A stretch of 64,000 nt of DNA from JACCXG01 sp963750935 (GTDB lineage: Bacteria; Acidobacteriota; Vicinamibacteria; Vicinamibacterales; 2-12-FULL-66-21): NCBI GenBank assembly GCA_963750935.1, contig CAVVSR010000009.1:248001-312000 (forward strand), written 5' to 3'. The translations under genes were made by a program, and so were the position numbers. Shown here piece by piece: positions 36,795 through 49,970 of the stretch. Position 1 is the first letter of the stretch; each line of letters begins with the position of its first letter. The notes below the pieces were generated by a model. That model had not been told where the DNA came from and searched no databases. It saw only the letters and a program-made list of their open reading frames with translations.

Positions 36795-36842
36795 GCGAGT
36801 TGCGAGTCGCGAGTTGCGAGTCACCAGTTTCCAGTAACCAGC
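36795..36842. repeat. low-complexity GCGAGTT/CCAGT stretch
   Basis: GCGAGTTGCGAGTC repeated twice in tandem, running into CACCAGTTTCCAGTAACC. A similar GGGAGTTGGGAATT stretch next to GGAAACTGGGAACTGG lies at 57015-57072. Both look like the degenerate GAGTT/CCAGT tracts seen between genes of this type of genome. The remaining bases to 36927 hold nothing recognisable. Confidence 0.6.
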
Positions 36843-36927
36843 GACCGGGACCCTGAGGTCCTTCGCTAGCGCTGCTGGTCTATGAGTGACTTATGCGCCC
36901 TCGACCGGGCACTCGGAGAGCGAGACC

Positions 36928-39625
<2,698 letters not shown>

Positions 39626-39650
39626 GGATGACTTGTGTGGAGTATACGCT

Positions 39651-42388
39651 CTACTGCTTCCCGCCCCTCATGACCCGCTCCACCTCGTCGAACCACCGCG
39701 TCCTGAGCTGGATGTGTTTCTGGTAGGCGACGTCGGGCGCCGGCAGCATCGTGTAGAAGTCGCCGTTCGGCGCCACGTCGTATTCTGCGGCCATCGCCGC
39801 GTCGAACAACTTGCGCTCGGCGCCAACGTCAATCTCGTCGCCTTTTTCGAGCACGTCGACCGCCATCATCGCCGTGCCGGCGCGGAAAAACAGCTGGCGG
39901 CCATCACGCGACCACCGCGGCGCTTCGCCGGGCCGCGGTGAGACCTGCAGGCGTTCGCCCTTCCCGGACGTCGGGATGATGTGCACGTAGAACGGTCCGG
40001 CACTGGACGTCTCGAAGGCCAGCCAGCGGCCGTTCGGCGAGATGCGCACCGCCCGAATGACCGCATTGCGTTCGGCGACAAGCGTCTGTATCGGTTGCCC
40101 CTCGTCCTGGCGCAGGATCGATGCAGCCGTTGGGCTCGCTCGTCCAGGCGATGTGCGTGCGTCCGCCCGGGAGCCATCCCGCGGAGAAGATCTCGCGCAC
40201 CGCATCGTCGAACATCCGCTCTTTGCTGCTGCCGTCCAGCGCTTCGGCGACGACGGCCCACACGTGGGACCCCTGGAGCGCCCCGCTCCCCGCGAGCTTC
40301 TTGCCGTCCGGGTGCCAGGACAGGCTGCCGATCTCCGTGAACGTTCCGGCCGGTAACCTGGCGCGCGTGCCGCGGCGCAGATCGTAAAGCGAGCGCGAAC
40401 CGTCCCACATCCCGACCGCGAGGCGGTTGCCGTCGCGCGACAGCTCGAATCCCCGGAACAGCAAATCCGGTTCGAACGGCAGCACCGTCGCGGCTCCCGC
40501 AGGGCTGAGGCGCACGATCTGCATCGGTTCGCGCCGGCTCCATCGCAGGTAGCCAGGAGCAAACGCCAGGGTGCCGTTCCCGGCGACGGCAAAGACCGGC
40601 ACGTTGTTGCGGCCGAACGCGATGTCCGGCATCAGCGCCACCGGCGTTCCAGCAATCCGGCGATTTGCGGCGTCGAACGGCACCGCCATCAGCGCGGCGT
40701 TGCCGCTGGCATAGACCAGATACCCGTTCGGCAGCACCTGGGCGCCGCTGCCTTCGATGCCGAGGCTCACCAGGCGGCGGGTATCCATGTCCGCCACGAC
40801 GAGATGACCGACGCGCGAACCCGTCCAGTCGCTCAACACGATCGAGCGTGTCCCCGGCACGAGGGACGGCCAGGCGACCGGGCGTTCGACCTCCTTGCCG
40901 TCGAGGATCCATTTCGCGGCAAGTTGACGCGCCTCGCCGCCGGCGCTGTCCACGACCCACAGGCCGGCAGGCTGATGGTTGACGAACACAATCTTTCCGT
41001 CGTCGAGCCACACGCCGCCGAAGTAGTCGACGAGCGGGGTGATCGTCTGCGTCAGCCCGGTGTCGAGGGAATACTTGCGCAGTTCGGGTGGCATGCCGCC
41101 GAGGTTCGAGACACCCGTCGCAAACGCGATCCATCGTCCGTCCGGCGAGAAGAATGGCCCCTCGGCTGTGTCGCTGCCCGGCACGAGCGTGGCCGTCTCC
41201 GAGTCCAGTGCGCGAACGTACAGCCGCTGAAAGCCGGTCGCGCCGCGCGCGAGGAACGCGATCGTTCGGCCATCCGGTGACAACGCAAGCTCTGGCGGGC
41301 CACCGCCGTCCAGGAAGAGCCCGGGCGGAACCGCAATCGACGCGCGGATCGCCGGTGCGTCGGCGGGGACCGGAGCGGCACGCGTCCACCGTCCGGCCAC
41401 GACACCCAGGGTCGTGCAGACGACGAGCGCCAGTCCTGCCATCAACCAGCGCAACGATCGCGGCGACGAGACGACAGCCGGGCCTGGTATCGCGGCGCCG
41501 CTCATCGCCTCGTCGAGCTCGATCCGCGCATCGCCGATCGACTGCAGCCGTCGCTTCGGATCCTTGACGAGCGTGCGTCGAAGGAGGCGCGCGACCGCGG
41601 GTGGTGTATCAGCGGGCAGCTTCGACCAGTCCGGCTCGCGTTCGATGACCCGCGCCAGGATCTCCGTGATCGAGTCGCCGGCAAACGCCATCGTCCCGGT
41701 CCACAGCTCGTAGAGCACGGCGCCGAAGGCCCAGATGTCCGCGCGCCGATCCGCGGCGCGGCCTTTCACCTGTTCCGGCGCCATGTACGCTGCCGTGCCA
41801 ATCAGCGTGCCGACTCGTGTCGCCGCGTTCGTGATGGTCGGCGAGTTGTCCGGCCGCTCGGCGCCAGTGACCGGATCCAGCGCTTTCGCGAGCCCGAAAT
41901 CGAGGACCTTCACGGTCCCGTCCGGACGGAGGATGATGTTCTGCGGCTTGAGGTCGCGGTGAATGATGCCCTGGTCGTGCGCCGCCTCGAGCGCCTCGGC
42001 CAGCTGCCGCGCGATCGCGAGCGGCTCGAAATCATCGGCGCCGCTGCGGGACGAGGCGGCGCTGCGGTGGGGGCCACGCTCCGCGATGACCGCCGCCAGC
42101 GTCGGACCCTCGACCAGCTCCATGACCAGCGCGAGCCCGCCGCCGGTCTCCTCGACCCCGTAGATCTGCGCGATGTTCGGATGGTTCAGCGAGGCGAGGA
42201 GCTGGGCTTCGCGTTCAAAGCGGGCCAGGCGCTCGGGATCCGCCGCGAAGGTCGACGGGAGGATCTTGATCGCGACGCTGCGCTGCAGGCGGGTGTCGCG
42301 AGCTTTGTAGACCTCGCCCATGCCGCCGGCACCCAAGCGGCGAGACCACCTCGTACGGACCGACGCGGGCGCCAGCGGTGAGGCTCAT
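39651..42388 (-). CDS. membrane Ser/Thr protein kinase with TolB/WD40-like propeller, two frame breaks
   Basis: About 910 residues when two breaks are corrected. The start is the ATG at 42386-42388 (MSLTAGARVGPYEVVS). One extra base near 42337 hides the P-loop join (RLGAGGMGEVYKARD). A second break near 40125 separates HIAWTSEPNGCIDP from the final ~155 residues (ILRQDEGQPIQTLVAERNAV, RWSRDGRQLFFRAG). Motifs: HRDLKPQNIILR, DFGLAKALD, GTAAYMAPEQ. A transmembrane helix (LRWLMAGLALVVCTTLGVVA) follows the kinase domain. The propeller has repeats such as ALSPDGRTIAFLA and FFSPDGRWIAFAT. It carries an unusual insert after GPTLAAVIAERGP (Ser/Arg-rich, to about residue 120). Confidence 0.86.
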
Positions 42389-42403
42389 TTTCCGGTACGC
42401 GGA

Positions 42404-44041
42404 TTATACGGTGGAGGCGCGCGCGGCGAGCTCGGGATCGTCGCCGTAGCGGAATCTGCCACTTGATAGGCGGGCTGATTGAAGTCGTACTTCACGATCT
42501 ACGTGAACGGCGGTTTGATGCGGCTGCCGACCGTGTTGTACTCGTTGATCGTATAACGCGTGAAGTCGGGCGAGCCCTCGGGATACGGAACGCGGCGCCG
42601 CGTCCGCGACGCCGCCGGTGCGATCGGCCGCGTCGACGCCGATCCGGATCCGGCAATCAGCGACGGCGGCGCGCCGGATCCAACCGGGCCGGCGCTGCGA
42701 CCGCCGAAACGCGGCGCCGCGCCGCGACCGCGAAAGCCCGTCGGCGGACGTCAAGAAGGCCGACGAGATTGTCGACGTCGCGCGCCGAGAGGTGCGGGAA
42801 GAGCCGGCATCCGGCCCTTGCCGGTCGCGAGAACGGCGCGGATCGCACGCCGCGTCGAAGCGCGGCGCGCCCGCCACGACGTTGCTGGCCGGGATCGGAG
42901 GCCGCGTGAACGAGCGCGGGCCGCTCTCGGAAAAGCCGAGGCGGTCGGCTCCGTGGCACGCCTGACAGTTCTGCTGGTACATGGCCTGTCCGGGAGGCAG
43001 CGCGGCGGTCCGCCGCCACGGCCCTCGACCGGGCCGAAGCAGCCGGAGGATGCCGGGATTCTCGTGCGCGACGACGTAGACGCGCCGCTCGGGGCTCGGC
43101 GGCGGTGCCGCCGAAGAGCGCGCCGCCGTTGCTCGTCGGAACATGCACCGTGTTCTTCAGGCTGATCGGCGTGAAGATGCCCTTGTTGTCAGCCTCGAGC
43201 AGTCGCCGCCGGAACGTGTCGGCCTTCTCGTCCGACGACAGATACGGGACTGACATCCTCGACACCGAACGTGTGCTTCACGAAGGGCGGCAGGATTGGT
43301 CGGGAAGCGGCTGCGTCGGCCAGCTCTGCTCGCCTGGCATCTCGCGACTTCGGAACAGGGCGCTCCTCGATCGGCCAGATCGGCTCACCGGTCACGCGAT
43401 CGAAGACGTAGAGCCACCCGGTCTTGGTCGTAGACCACGACGACGTCGCGATTGCGGCCGCTGTGCCGGATGGTCGCGAGCTGCGGCGCGGCGCTCGGGT
43501 CGAGATCCCAGAGGTCGTGATGGACGATCTGGAAGTGCCACAGCCGCTTGCCGGTGCGGGCGTCGAGCGCCACGACCGACGTGCCGAAGAGGTTGGCCCC
43601 GAGGCGGTCGGCGCCGTAGAAATCGTACGTGGGCGACCCGAGCGGAATGTAGGCAATGCCGCGCCGGGTGTCGATGGTCATCTCGCCCCAGTTGTTGACG
43701 CCGCCGACGTACTTGTACGCATCCTTCGGCCACGTGTCGTAGCCGAACTCGCCGGGACGCGGCACGGTGTGGAACGTCCACACCAGTCGGCCGCTGCTCA
43801 CGTCGTAGGCGCGGATATCGCCAGGCGGTGACATGTAGCCTTCGCCCGTCGCGCTGCCGAGGATGATGAGGTTCTCGAACACCTCGCCCGGACGTGTTCG
43901 ACTGGATGCTGCCGATCGTCGACGGGTCGCGGCCGTCGATGCCCACGCGCAGATCGACGACGCCGTTCCTGCCGAAGGACATGATCGACTTGCCGGTCTT
44001 CGCGTCCACCTGCTGCAGCAGGCCGTCCATCGCGAACAGGG
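42404..44041 (-). pseudogene. PQQ-dependent dehydrogenase, truncated at both ends and frame-broken
   Basis: All pieces are minus strand, in order: LFAMDGLLQQVDAKTGKSIM; LIILGSATGEGYMSPPGDIR; DTWPKDAYKYVGGVNNWGEM; LWHFQIVHHDLWDLDPSAAP; KTGWLYVFDRVTGEPIWPIE; DKADT-type FRRRLLEADNKGIFTPISL; VYVVAHENPGILRLLRPG; the heme site YQQNCQACHGADRLG; and near the end NTVGSRIKPPFT. This order matches a membrane quinoprotein dehydrogenase (glucose/quinate or alcohol type) with an attached cytochrome c. It needs at least six frame changes. The first ~200 residues are gone, cut exactly at the esterase stop codon, and the last ~120 are gone before the kinase start. It cannot make a working enzyme. Confidence 0.85.
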
Positions 44042-44959
44042 TCAGCGGAAGATTCGCTGCGCGAAGTGATAGAGGTTGCTCGCCCAGGTCTTGGGTGTGT
44101 GCCCTTCGTCGTCGACGTTCCAGATGTGCGGGACGTTGTGCTGCTTGAGATAAGCGTGGACGCCCTGGGAGACGTTGATCAACCCGTCCTGGTTCCCGCA
44201 CGACAGATAGAGCAGCTTCAGCCTGGCCTTCGCCGCGGCCGGATCCGGGGCGAGCTCGGCGGGCGGCTTGGTATTCGGGGCAGAAGAGAATGCGCCGAGC
44301 CACGCGAACGTGTCGAGATGCGCGAACCCGAAGTTGAGGGTCTGGCCGCCGCCCATCGAGAGGCCGGCGAGCGCGCGATGCTCGCGATCGGTGCGTGTCG
44401 AGTACTTCTTCTCGATCGCCGGAATCAGGTTCTCGAGCAGGTCCTGCTCGAACCTGGCGAAGCCGGCCACCTTCTCGGGTGCGAAGTTGTTGCCCGAGGC
44501 GCTGTCGTCGGCGAGCGCACGGCCGTTGGGGATCACGACAATCATCGGCTCGGCCTTCTTGTCGGCGATCAGATTGTCGAAGAGCGCGTCGGGCGTGGCG
44601 AAGCGGATCCATTCCGTCTCGTCGCCGCCGATGCCGTGCAGCAGATAGAGCACGGGGTATTTCTTGTCGCTCGAGTATCCGGGCGGCAGATAGACGTTCG
44701 CCTTGCGTCGGGTGCTCGTGACCGACGATTGGTACTCGAAGGCTTCGATGCGGCCCGCCGGAACGCCCTCACGCCGGGTGTTGAAGCCCGCGGGCGCGTC
44801 AGGGAACACTCGCACGTCATCGGGCCCAAGGACGATGGGCCGTGCCATGTTCCCGCGGCCCCGTGCGGACGGAGGCCCCTGCGTTCCTCCGGGGCTGGCT
44901 CCGGCGGCGGCACCGAGCAGCAGAATCGATGCGGTGACAACAAGCGCTCTGTTTTTCAT
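44042..44959 (-). CDS. secreted esterase, D-type alpha/beta hydrolase (ferulate/acetyl-xylan esterase-like)
   Basis: 305 residues with signal peptide NRALVVTASILLLGAAAGAS. The putative-esterase domain shows KANVYLPPGYSSDKKYPVLY, LLHGIGGDETEW, the nucleophile elbow ALAGLSMGGGQTL (Ser in GLSMGG), an acid region LYLSCGNQDGLINVS and the closing His in VDDEGHTPKTWASNLYHF. This is the XynZ/FaeA-like esterase fold, which removes feruloyl or acetyl groups from plant polysaccharide. The start at 44957-44959 directly precedes the signal peptide; two other ATGs lie just upstream. Its stop marks the edge of the PQQ remnant. Confidence 0.88.
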   Translation of the reverse strand: MKNRALVVTASILLLGAAAGASPGGTQGPPSARGRGNMARPIVLGPDDVRVFPDAPAGFNTRREGVPAGRIEAFEYQSSVTSTRRKANVYLPPGYSSDKKYPVLYLLHGIGGDETEWIRFATPDALFDNLIADKKAEPMIVVIPNGRALADDSASGNNFAPEKVAGFARFEQDLLENLIPAIEKKYSTRTDREHRALAGLSMGGGQTLNFGFAHLDTFAWLGAFSSAPNTKPPAELAPDPAAAKARLKLLYLSCGNQDGLINVSQGVHAYLKQHNVPHIWNVDDEGHTPKTWASNLYHFAQRIFR

Positions 44960-44985
44960 GGCCATGATCCTACCCGCCGGCACCC

Positions 44986-45999
44986 TCAGAACCCGGCGGC
45001 GCTCAGCTTGATGCGATAGACGCCGGTTTCAGCCGTGATGTACAGCGTCTTGCCGTCGTCGCCCCACCCGCAGTTGGCGGCGACCTCGGGCGCACGAATG
45101 GTTCCGAGGTGACGGCCGTCCGCCGCGATGACCCAGATGCCGCCCGGCATGGTCGCGTAGACGTTCCCTCGCAAGTCCAGCTTCAGGCCGTCCGGCATGC
45201 CGGGAGCAGCGTCCGCGGTGCCATCGGCGAATACACGCGCATTGGTGACGCTCCCGTCGGCGGCCACGTCGTAAGCCATGATGACCTTGCGCGTCGCTTC
45301 AGTGTTCGATACGTACATCGTACGCCGGTCGGGCGAGAACCCGATCCCGTTCGGCCGCCCGAGATCGCGCACCAGTGCCGTCACCTGCCCGTTGGCAAAG
45401 CGGTAGACGCCGTTGAAGTGGAGCTCCTTGGCCGGGTCCTTGTCCTGCCCCACGAGCCCGAACGGCGGATCCGTGAAGTAGAGCGCGCCGCCCGGCCCGA
45501 AAGCCAGATCGTTCGGGCTGTTGAGGCGCTTGCCCTCGAACCGATCGACGACGACCGTCGCCTGCCGATCGGCGCCGACGCGAACGATCGACCGGTTGAA
45601 ATGCTGCGCCATCAGCACCGTGCCGCTGGCTTCGGCCAGCAGACCATTCGGTCCGATGTACGATCCGGCCGGCGCGGTGGACCGTCCTGCGGCGTGCTCG
45701 ATCAGCACCTCGATCTGCCCGCTCGGCGTTACGGCCCGCACCACGTTGCCGACGACATCGCTGAACCAGAGCCGGCCTTCCGCCGGACGCCAGAGCGGTC
45801 CTTCGGTGAACTGGAACCCGCCGGCGACCTTCTCGACGACGGCGCCAGCGGGAACGAGCATGTCGAGCGCCGGATCGAGCCGGACGATCGGGCCGGCCCC
45901 GGCCGGGGTCGGCGCCGCATTCGCCGGTGCCTCCGGCCCGGTGCAGGCGCCGAGCGCGGCCATGAGAGCGACCGCGACGACACACGTGCGCGTGGACAT
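44986..45999 (-). CDS. SMP-30/gluconolactonase-type lipoprotein
   Basis: 337 residues. Signal peptide with lipobox ALGAC at residues 16-20, so it is probably anchored in a membrane. Then comes a six-bladed propeller of the SMP-30/gluconolactonase/LRE type: FQFTEGPLWRPAEGRLWFSD (metal-binding Glu), NSPNDLAFGPGGALYFTDPP (Asn-Asp metal site), DLGRPNGIGFSPDRRTMYVS, and GMPDGLKLDLRGNVYATMPG (catalytic Asp region). These enzymes open sugar lactones such as gluconolactone. The gene is 26 bp upstream of the esterase on the same strand. Several propeller blades read cleanly. Confidence 0.88.
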   Translation of the reverse strand: MSTRTCVVAVALMAALGACTGPEAPANAAPTPAGAGPIVRLDPALDMLVPAGAVVEKVAGGFQFTEGPLWRPAEGRLWFSDVVGNVVRAVTPSGQIEVLIEHAAGRSTAPAGSYIGPNGLLAEASGTVLMAQHFNRSIVRVGADRQATVVVDRFEGKRLNSPNDLAFGPGGALYFTDPPFGLVGQDKDPAKELHFNGVYRFANGQVTALVRDLGRPNGIGFSPDRRTMYVSNTEATRKVIMAYDVAADGSVTNARVFADGTADAAPGMPDGLKLDLRGNVYATMPGGIWVIAADGRHLGTIRAPEVAANCGWGDDGKTLYITAETGVYRIKLSAAGF

Positions 46000-46037
46000 G
46001 ATGTCTGTCTTCGACAAGGCAGGCGTCGCGGGCGGAT

Positions 46038-46448
46038 CTACATTTCGTCGTACAACACGACGGGATAAGTTCCCTGGGTTTTGATGAACCGCTCGATCGG
46101 CGGCCACACGCGCTGATGGCCTGGAGAGGCAATCCAGCGCTGCCGCAGCTCTTCGCTCTCGAACTCGAGCTCGAACCGGTAATTGTGGCTGGCCGGCGCG
46201 GTGCCCTGGAGGATCGTCCGCCGCTTGAGCAGCTTCACGCGCATGTAGCCTTCGTGCTTGACGGCCTCGGGAACGAACTGGCTGTGGAAGAGATCGAGCA
46301 TCTCCCGCTCGCGCGCGGGCTCGACATCCATTTCGACGTAGAGCCGGATGTGCTTCGTCTGGGCTCGCGCCGCGGGCGCCAGGCCGACGACGCCTGCCGC
46401 CGCCGCCAGCCCGCCCAGCATCGACTTGAGAATGCCCCTGCGGTTCAT
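46038..46448 (-). CDS. Tat-secreted small protein, antibiotic-biosynthesis-monooxygenase (ABM)-like fold
   Basis: 136 residues. Starting at MNRRGILKSMLGG, a twin-Arg signal continues through LAAAAGVVGLAPAARA. The mature ~100 residues (IRLYVEMDVEPAREREMLDL, FHSQFVPEAVKHEGYMRVKL, YRFELEFESEELRQRWIA) have the alternating beta-alpha pattern of small ABM/EthD-like ferredoxin-fold proteins. No catalytic residues are identifiable. It sits in a run of exported proteins, 38 bp upstream of the lactonase, and probably belongs to the same transcript. Confidence 0.68.
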   Translation of the reverse strand: MNRRGILKSMLGGLAAAAGVVGLAPAARAQTKHIRLYVEMDVEPAREREMLDLFHSQFVPEAVKHEGYMRVKLLKRRTILQGTAPASHNYRFELEFESEELRQRWIASPGHQRVWPPIERFIKTQGTYPVVLYDEM

Positions 46449-46479
46449 CGTGACCAGTCCTCGAGCAATGGCCGTGTCT

Positions 46480-47425
46480 TCAGGGCCGCGCGGCGCCACG
46501 CATGACCGCGGTCTTCGTTTCCATGTCGCGGGCCACGGCGACGACCAGCAGTTCCATCGGCTCGGCGCCCGAGTTGGTGAACGCGCTCGTCTCGCCGAGC
46601 ATCACCGGGATCGCATTCCAGCGCTGCACCGGCGCGGTCTCGGCGCCGACCTTGACTGTCCCGCTGCCCGCGAGCACGTAGTACACCTCGCCAACCGAGT
46701 CGTGCGCCGTTTCCGGCGTGCTGGCGCCCGGCGGGACCAGCACATGATCCACGTAGGCCCAGGCCGACCGGAACACCGTCGGCGCGAACAGCCGTCGCGA
46801 CATCACTCCGGCTGGCGCCTGTGCCGGCGGCGGAGCACCGCCGCGCCCGCGGCCGGCGGCGGGCCGGATCAGGGAGCGGTCGAGGCGGGCGCTGATGAAG
46901 GTCGGCACCCGATCGACGGCGGCGCCCACGCGGTCATCGCCGAGATCGAAGGCATCGCCGACGCCCGGGATGATGCTGGCCTGGAAGTTCATCCACTGCA
47001 GCGTCTCGCTGCCGGTGTTGAGCAGGGCGTGCGAATCACCCATGCGGCAGACGACCGCGGCCGGCCCCTGGAGGCGCGCGGTGCGGCCATTGACGGTGAA
47101 CTGACCCTCGCCGTTGAGGATGACGAACATCTCCTCGACGGTGTTGTGAAAGTGGTGGCCGATGCCGCTGCCCGCGGGAATCTCGCCGCGGTGCAGGAAA
47201 TTGAAATGCGGTCCGATCGCGCCCCGGTTCAGTAACCCGGCGAAAGCCATGTTGCCGGCGCCGGCGTGGACGCGCGGTGAGCGGTCGATACCTGGTCGCA
47301 TCGGTGGGCACGATGCGCGACGCCAGCGGCGGCGGCTGTGCCGCCGGGTATCCGGCCGTCAGTGCCACCGCGAGCGCCGTCATGACCAGTCCAGCGCCTG
47401 AGAGAAGAATCGGGTGACGCGTCAT
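46480..47425 (-). CDS. secreted bicupin, one frame break
   Basis: About 314 residues after correction. The N-terminal signal HPILLSGAGLVMTALAVALT starts at the ATG at 47423-47425. A break near 47285 separates TDATRYRPL from HAGAGNMAFAGLLNRG. Two cupin barrels follow. The first has the metal site GIGHHFHNTVEEMFVILNGE (His-His and Glu), GPAAVVCRMGDSHALLNTG. The second has LVPPGASTPETAHDSVGEVY and IPVMLGETSAFTNSG. A Gly/Ala/Arg-rich linker (GRGRGGAPPPAQAPAG) joins them. Bicupins include oxalate decarboxylases and metal-dependent dioxygenases. Being exported with sugar-lactone and esterase genes, it could act on a sugar or oxalate-type acid; the substrate is not determined. Confidence 0.78.
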
Positions 47426-47577
47426 AGCTCCCGCTTCCGTGGACTGCGCCTGTTCGACTACCACGTGTTCGCGGCGGTGAAGAGACGGGCGCGTACGTGA
47501 ACGCGGCACAGCCTACGCCAGAAACGACACCGAGACAACCCGAATGCCCGGGATGCTGGCGGGAGATATCAGACAGG

Positions 47578-48297
47578 CTAGCGATTTGATCCCGTCTCGT
47601 TCGCAGTCAGATTCACGGTAAGCCCCGTGATCGGTTTGTTCTGTGCGTCCAGAAAGCGCGCGCAGAAGTCCGTGGCTCCGCCGGCATTGATGACGACGGC
47701 TCTGATTACGTTGGGCCCCTGCTTCAACGTCAGCCGCTTCGAGACGCCATCGTCAATCACGGCCTGACGGTCGTTGTAGAGGCTGATGGCCTCTTCGCCG
47801 TTGACCCACCAGACCGAGGCGGCATTCGAGCCGATAGCAAGGCGGACGCCGGACATCTCCCGGGGCGCGTTGACGACGGTGACGGCCCAGAAGAGGACGT
47901 TCGACGTCGGTTTCCCCAGCGCGTAGGCGAAGTGATAGAGATTGACGTTGTACTTGAGCGTGTCGACGGCGTGCCACGCGAGCTGGGCATCGCCGGCGGT
48001 CACCGTGTCGCCGTCACGCGGGATCACCGTCAGCTGGCTGGGGAAGTAGTCCGTCTTGACCGCCGCCTGAACGGCGCTGTCGGTGAGCTGCCCCGTGACG
48101 CGGATTGGCTCGAGCACAAGCCAGCGCTGCAGGAACCCGGCAGCGTCGGTCGCTCTCGTCGGTGTCTTGGGACGCACGAGCGTAGGCGCCGGCGGCCGGG
48201 CGGTGGCGTCCTGGGCTCTGGCGACGAGAGACACCGATCCAGCGACGACCGCCAGAACGCCCAGCGCTGGCGTGAGAGAGCAGAACAGTTTGTTCAT
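47578..48297 (-). CDS. secreted beta-rich protein of unknown function
   Basis: 239 residues, signal peptide SLTPALGVLAVVAGSVSLVA. The mature part contains AAGFLQRWLVLEPIRVTGQL, then YNVNLYHFAYALGKPTSNVL, SNAASVWWVNGEEAISLYND and KLTLKQGPNVIRAVVINAGG-like strands ending DFCARFLDAQ. These are typical of a carbohydrate-binding or lid-like beta sandwich found as an accessory part of secreted acetyl-xylan-esterase-type proteins. Here it is free-standing. It is adjacent to the GH43 gene (21 bp away) and likely assists polysaccharide handling. I cannot name a catalytic role. Confidence 0.62.
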   Translation of the reverse strand: MNKLFCSLTPALGVLAVVAGSVSLVARAQDATARPPAPTLVRPKTPTRATDAAGFLQRWLVLEPIRVTGQLTDSAVQAAVKTDYFPSQLTVIPRDGDTVTAGDAQLAWHAVDTLKYNVNLYHFAYALGKPTSNVLFWAVTVVNAPREMSGVRLAIGSNAASVWWVNGEEAISLYNDRQAVIDDGVSKRLTLKQGPNVIRAVVINAGGATDFCARFLDAQNKPITGLTVNLTANETGSNR

Positions 48298-48318
48298 GAG
48301 ATGCCTTGATCGATCCGC

Positions 48319-49839
48319 TCACGGCGTCTTGAGCAGCCAGCGCTGCCGATCGCTGTTTGCGTTGAATCCGTCGAGGGTGGGCTTGCTGCTGCCGGCGGCG
48401 GACAGTGCCAGCGGTTGCCGCGCATTCGGGACCGCCTTGGGCATCAGCCGGTACGTGCCGTCGGTGAGCTGGTCGATGCGCCACAGTTGTTCCGATCCGC
48501 CGGTGAACGCGGGGATGGCGACGAGCTCGCCGTCCCCGGTGGCCGCGAGGGCGCGATCGGTGCCGGCGATCGTGATCTTGAAATAGGGCGATCCCGGGTA
48601 GCCGCCCGCATTGGCGACGGGCGCGATCGTCCACTTCTGCTGGGCCTGCACCATGTACGGTGACATGCGGACATCGACGGCGCCGGCCGGCCAGCTCGCC
48701 GCGACCTGAGCGGGCTCCTGCGGCGGGATGGGTTCGAGGGGGGTGCTCTCCCCACGACCTGCGCCAGCGCCTCGCCCTCCCCCGCCGCCGCGGCCACCCC
48801 TGCCGCGGAAACCGCCGACGGGCATGCCCTGCACGGCCAGTTCGAGCGCGGTGCCCGTCCGCGCGGACTCGACCTGATACGTGCCTTCCTTGAAGTTGTG
48901 GCCAGCCTCGGGCCAGCCGTCGCGCCAGAGGAGAGGACGAATGTCCAGCACGCTGATGCCGCCGCGATCGAGGTCGGCCTCGTAGTGGCAGGAGAACTTT
49001 TCGACGCCCTCGCCGAGTTCGAGCAGCCCGAAATGCCCCGGACCGATCTGACTGCCGCTCGAGCCGAGAAACAGCTTACCGCCTCCCTGCAGCATGTCGA
49101 TGCCCATGTTGTCGAGAAACGGCCCGGTCACTTTCCTGGCCCGTCCCATCCGGATGTTGTAAGAGGAATTCGCGCCGGCACAGCACGACCCGTGGGTGAC
49201 CAGCAGGTAGTACCAGCCCTCGCGATAGATCATGATCGACGCTTCGGAGTTGATGGCGATGTCGACCGGCTTTCGCTCGGGATAGAGACGTTTCCCGGTC
49301 TTGGGATTCAACTCGACGAGGCGGATGTAGCCGAAGTAGGAACCGTATGTGAGCCACAGCGAACCGTTGGTCGGATCGAGGAACACGCCCGGGTCGATGG
49401 CATTGTTGTCCTCGACGCCATCGGACCAGACGACCGGACCGCCGTCCTCCCATTTGAAGTCCGGGGAATCCGGATCGAGCGTCCTGCCGACCAGAAGGCC
49501 GATCGCAGATTTCGGTTGGGTGCCCGGCGCGGAATAGTAGAGGAAGTACTTCTCACCGACCCGCATCACGTCAGGCGCCCAGGTATTGTTGCCGCCACGA
49601 GCGATGACGTCCGGGCCCGGACGACCGCCCGGGAGCGCCTGCATCAAGGCGCCCGCCCGCCGCCACGTCCATCCGTCATCCGAGATCAGCGTCGGCAGAC
49701 CGGCCCCGGTCCCGTAGGTGTAGTACCTGCCGCCGTGCATCACTACCGTCGAAGGATCGTGGATGCCGGGCTGCCCATCGAGTGCGATGACGGGAGAAAC
49801 GAGCACCAGGACAGTCGCGGCAACGAGGCGGTACTTCAT
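48319..49839 (-). CDS. secreted GH43 glycosidase (arabinanase-like) with C-terminal RICIN-type domain
   Basis: 506 residues with signal peptide YRLVAATVLVLVSPVIA. The five-bladed GH43 propeller starts at GIHDPSTV (catalytic-base Asp28). It continues with NNTWAPDVMRVGEKYFLYYS, the second acidic site DNNAIDPGVFLDPTNGSLWL and the general-acid region INSEASIMIYREGWYYLLVT. Cys-Cys in HGSCCAGANSSYNIRMGRA is typical of arabinan endo-1,5-alpha-arabinanases. A Gly-rich linker near residue 350 leads to a beta-trefoil carbohydrate-binding domain (QQKWTIAP..., EQLWRIDQLTDGTYRL, RQRWLLKTP). It should cut plant arabinan outside the cell. Confidence 0.9.
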   Translation of the reverse strand: MKYRLVAATVLVLVSPVIALDGQPGIHDPSTVVMHGGRYYTYGTGAGLPTLISDDGWTWRRAGALMQALPGGRPGPDVIARGGNNTWAPDVMRVGEKYFLYYSAPGTQPKSAIGLLVGRTLDPDSPDFKWEDGGPVVWSDGVEDNNAIDPGVFLDPTNGSLWLTYGSYFGYIRLVELNPKTGKRLYPERKPVDIAINSEASIMIYREGWYYLLVTHGSCCAGANSSYNIRMGRARKVTGPFLDNMGIDMLQGGGKLFLGSSGSQIGPGHFGLLELGEGVEKFSCHYEADLDRGGISVLDIRPLLWRDGWPEAGHNFKEGTYQVESARTGTALELAVQGMPVGGFRGRGGRGGGGGRGAGAGRGESTPLEPIPPQEPAQVAASWPAGAVDVRMSPYMVQAQQKWTIAPVANAGGYPGSPYFKITIAGTDRALAATGDGELVAIPAFTGGSEQLWRIDQLTDGTYRLMPKAVPNARQPLALSAAGSSKPTLDGFNANSDRQRWLLKTP

Positions 49840-49970
49840 GAGCGCTCCATGAACAGAATGGGACTGGGTACTGGCGGTCGCTTCTACCGGCGGTTCAGTC
49901 TCTTGTCGCGGCCCTCATCGGCAGGCGTGTCAGACGGAAGTGAAGCCCGGCCTGTCGGATCTCGCGCCGA

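Noticed and set aside
36472..36837. Full 121-residue protein between the HAF and kinase genes
   Set aside because: Only residues ~60-105 look protein-like; the remainder is basic noise and the end runs into a low-complexity tract.
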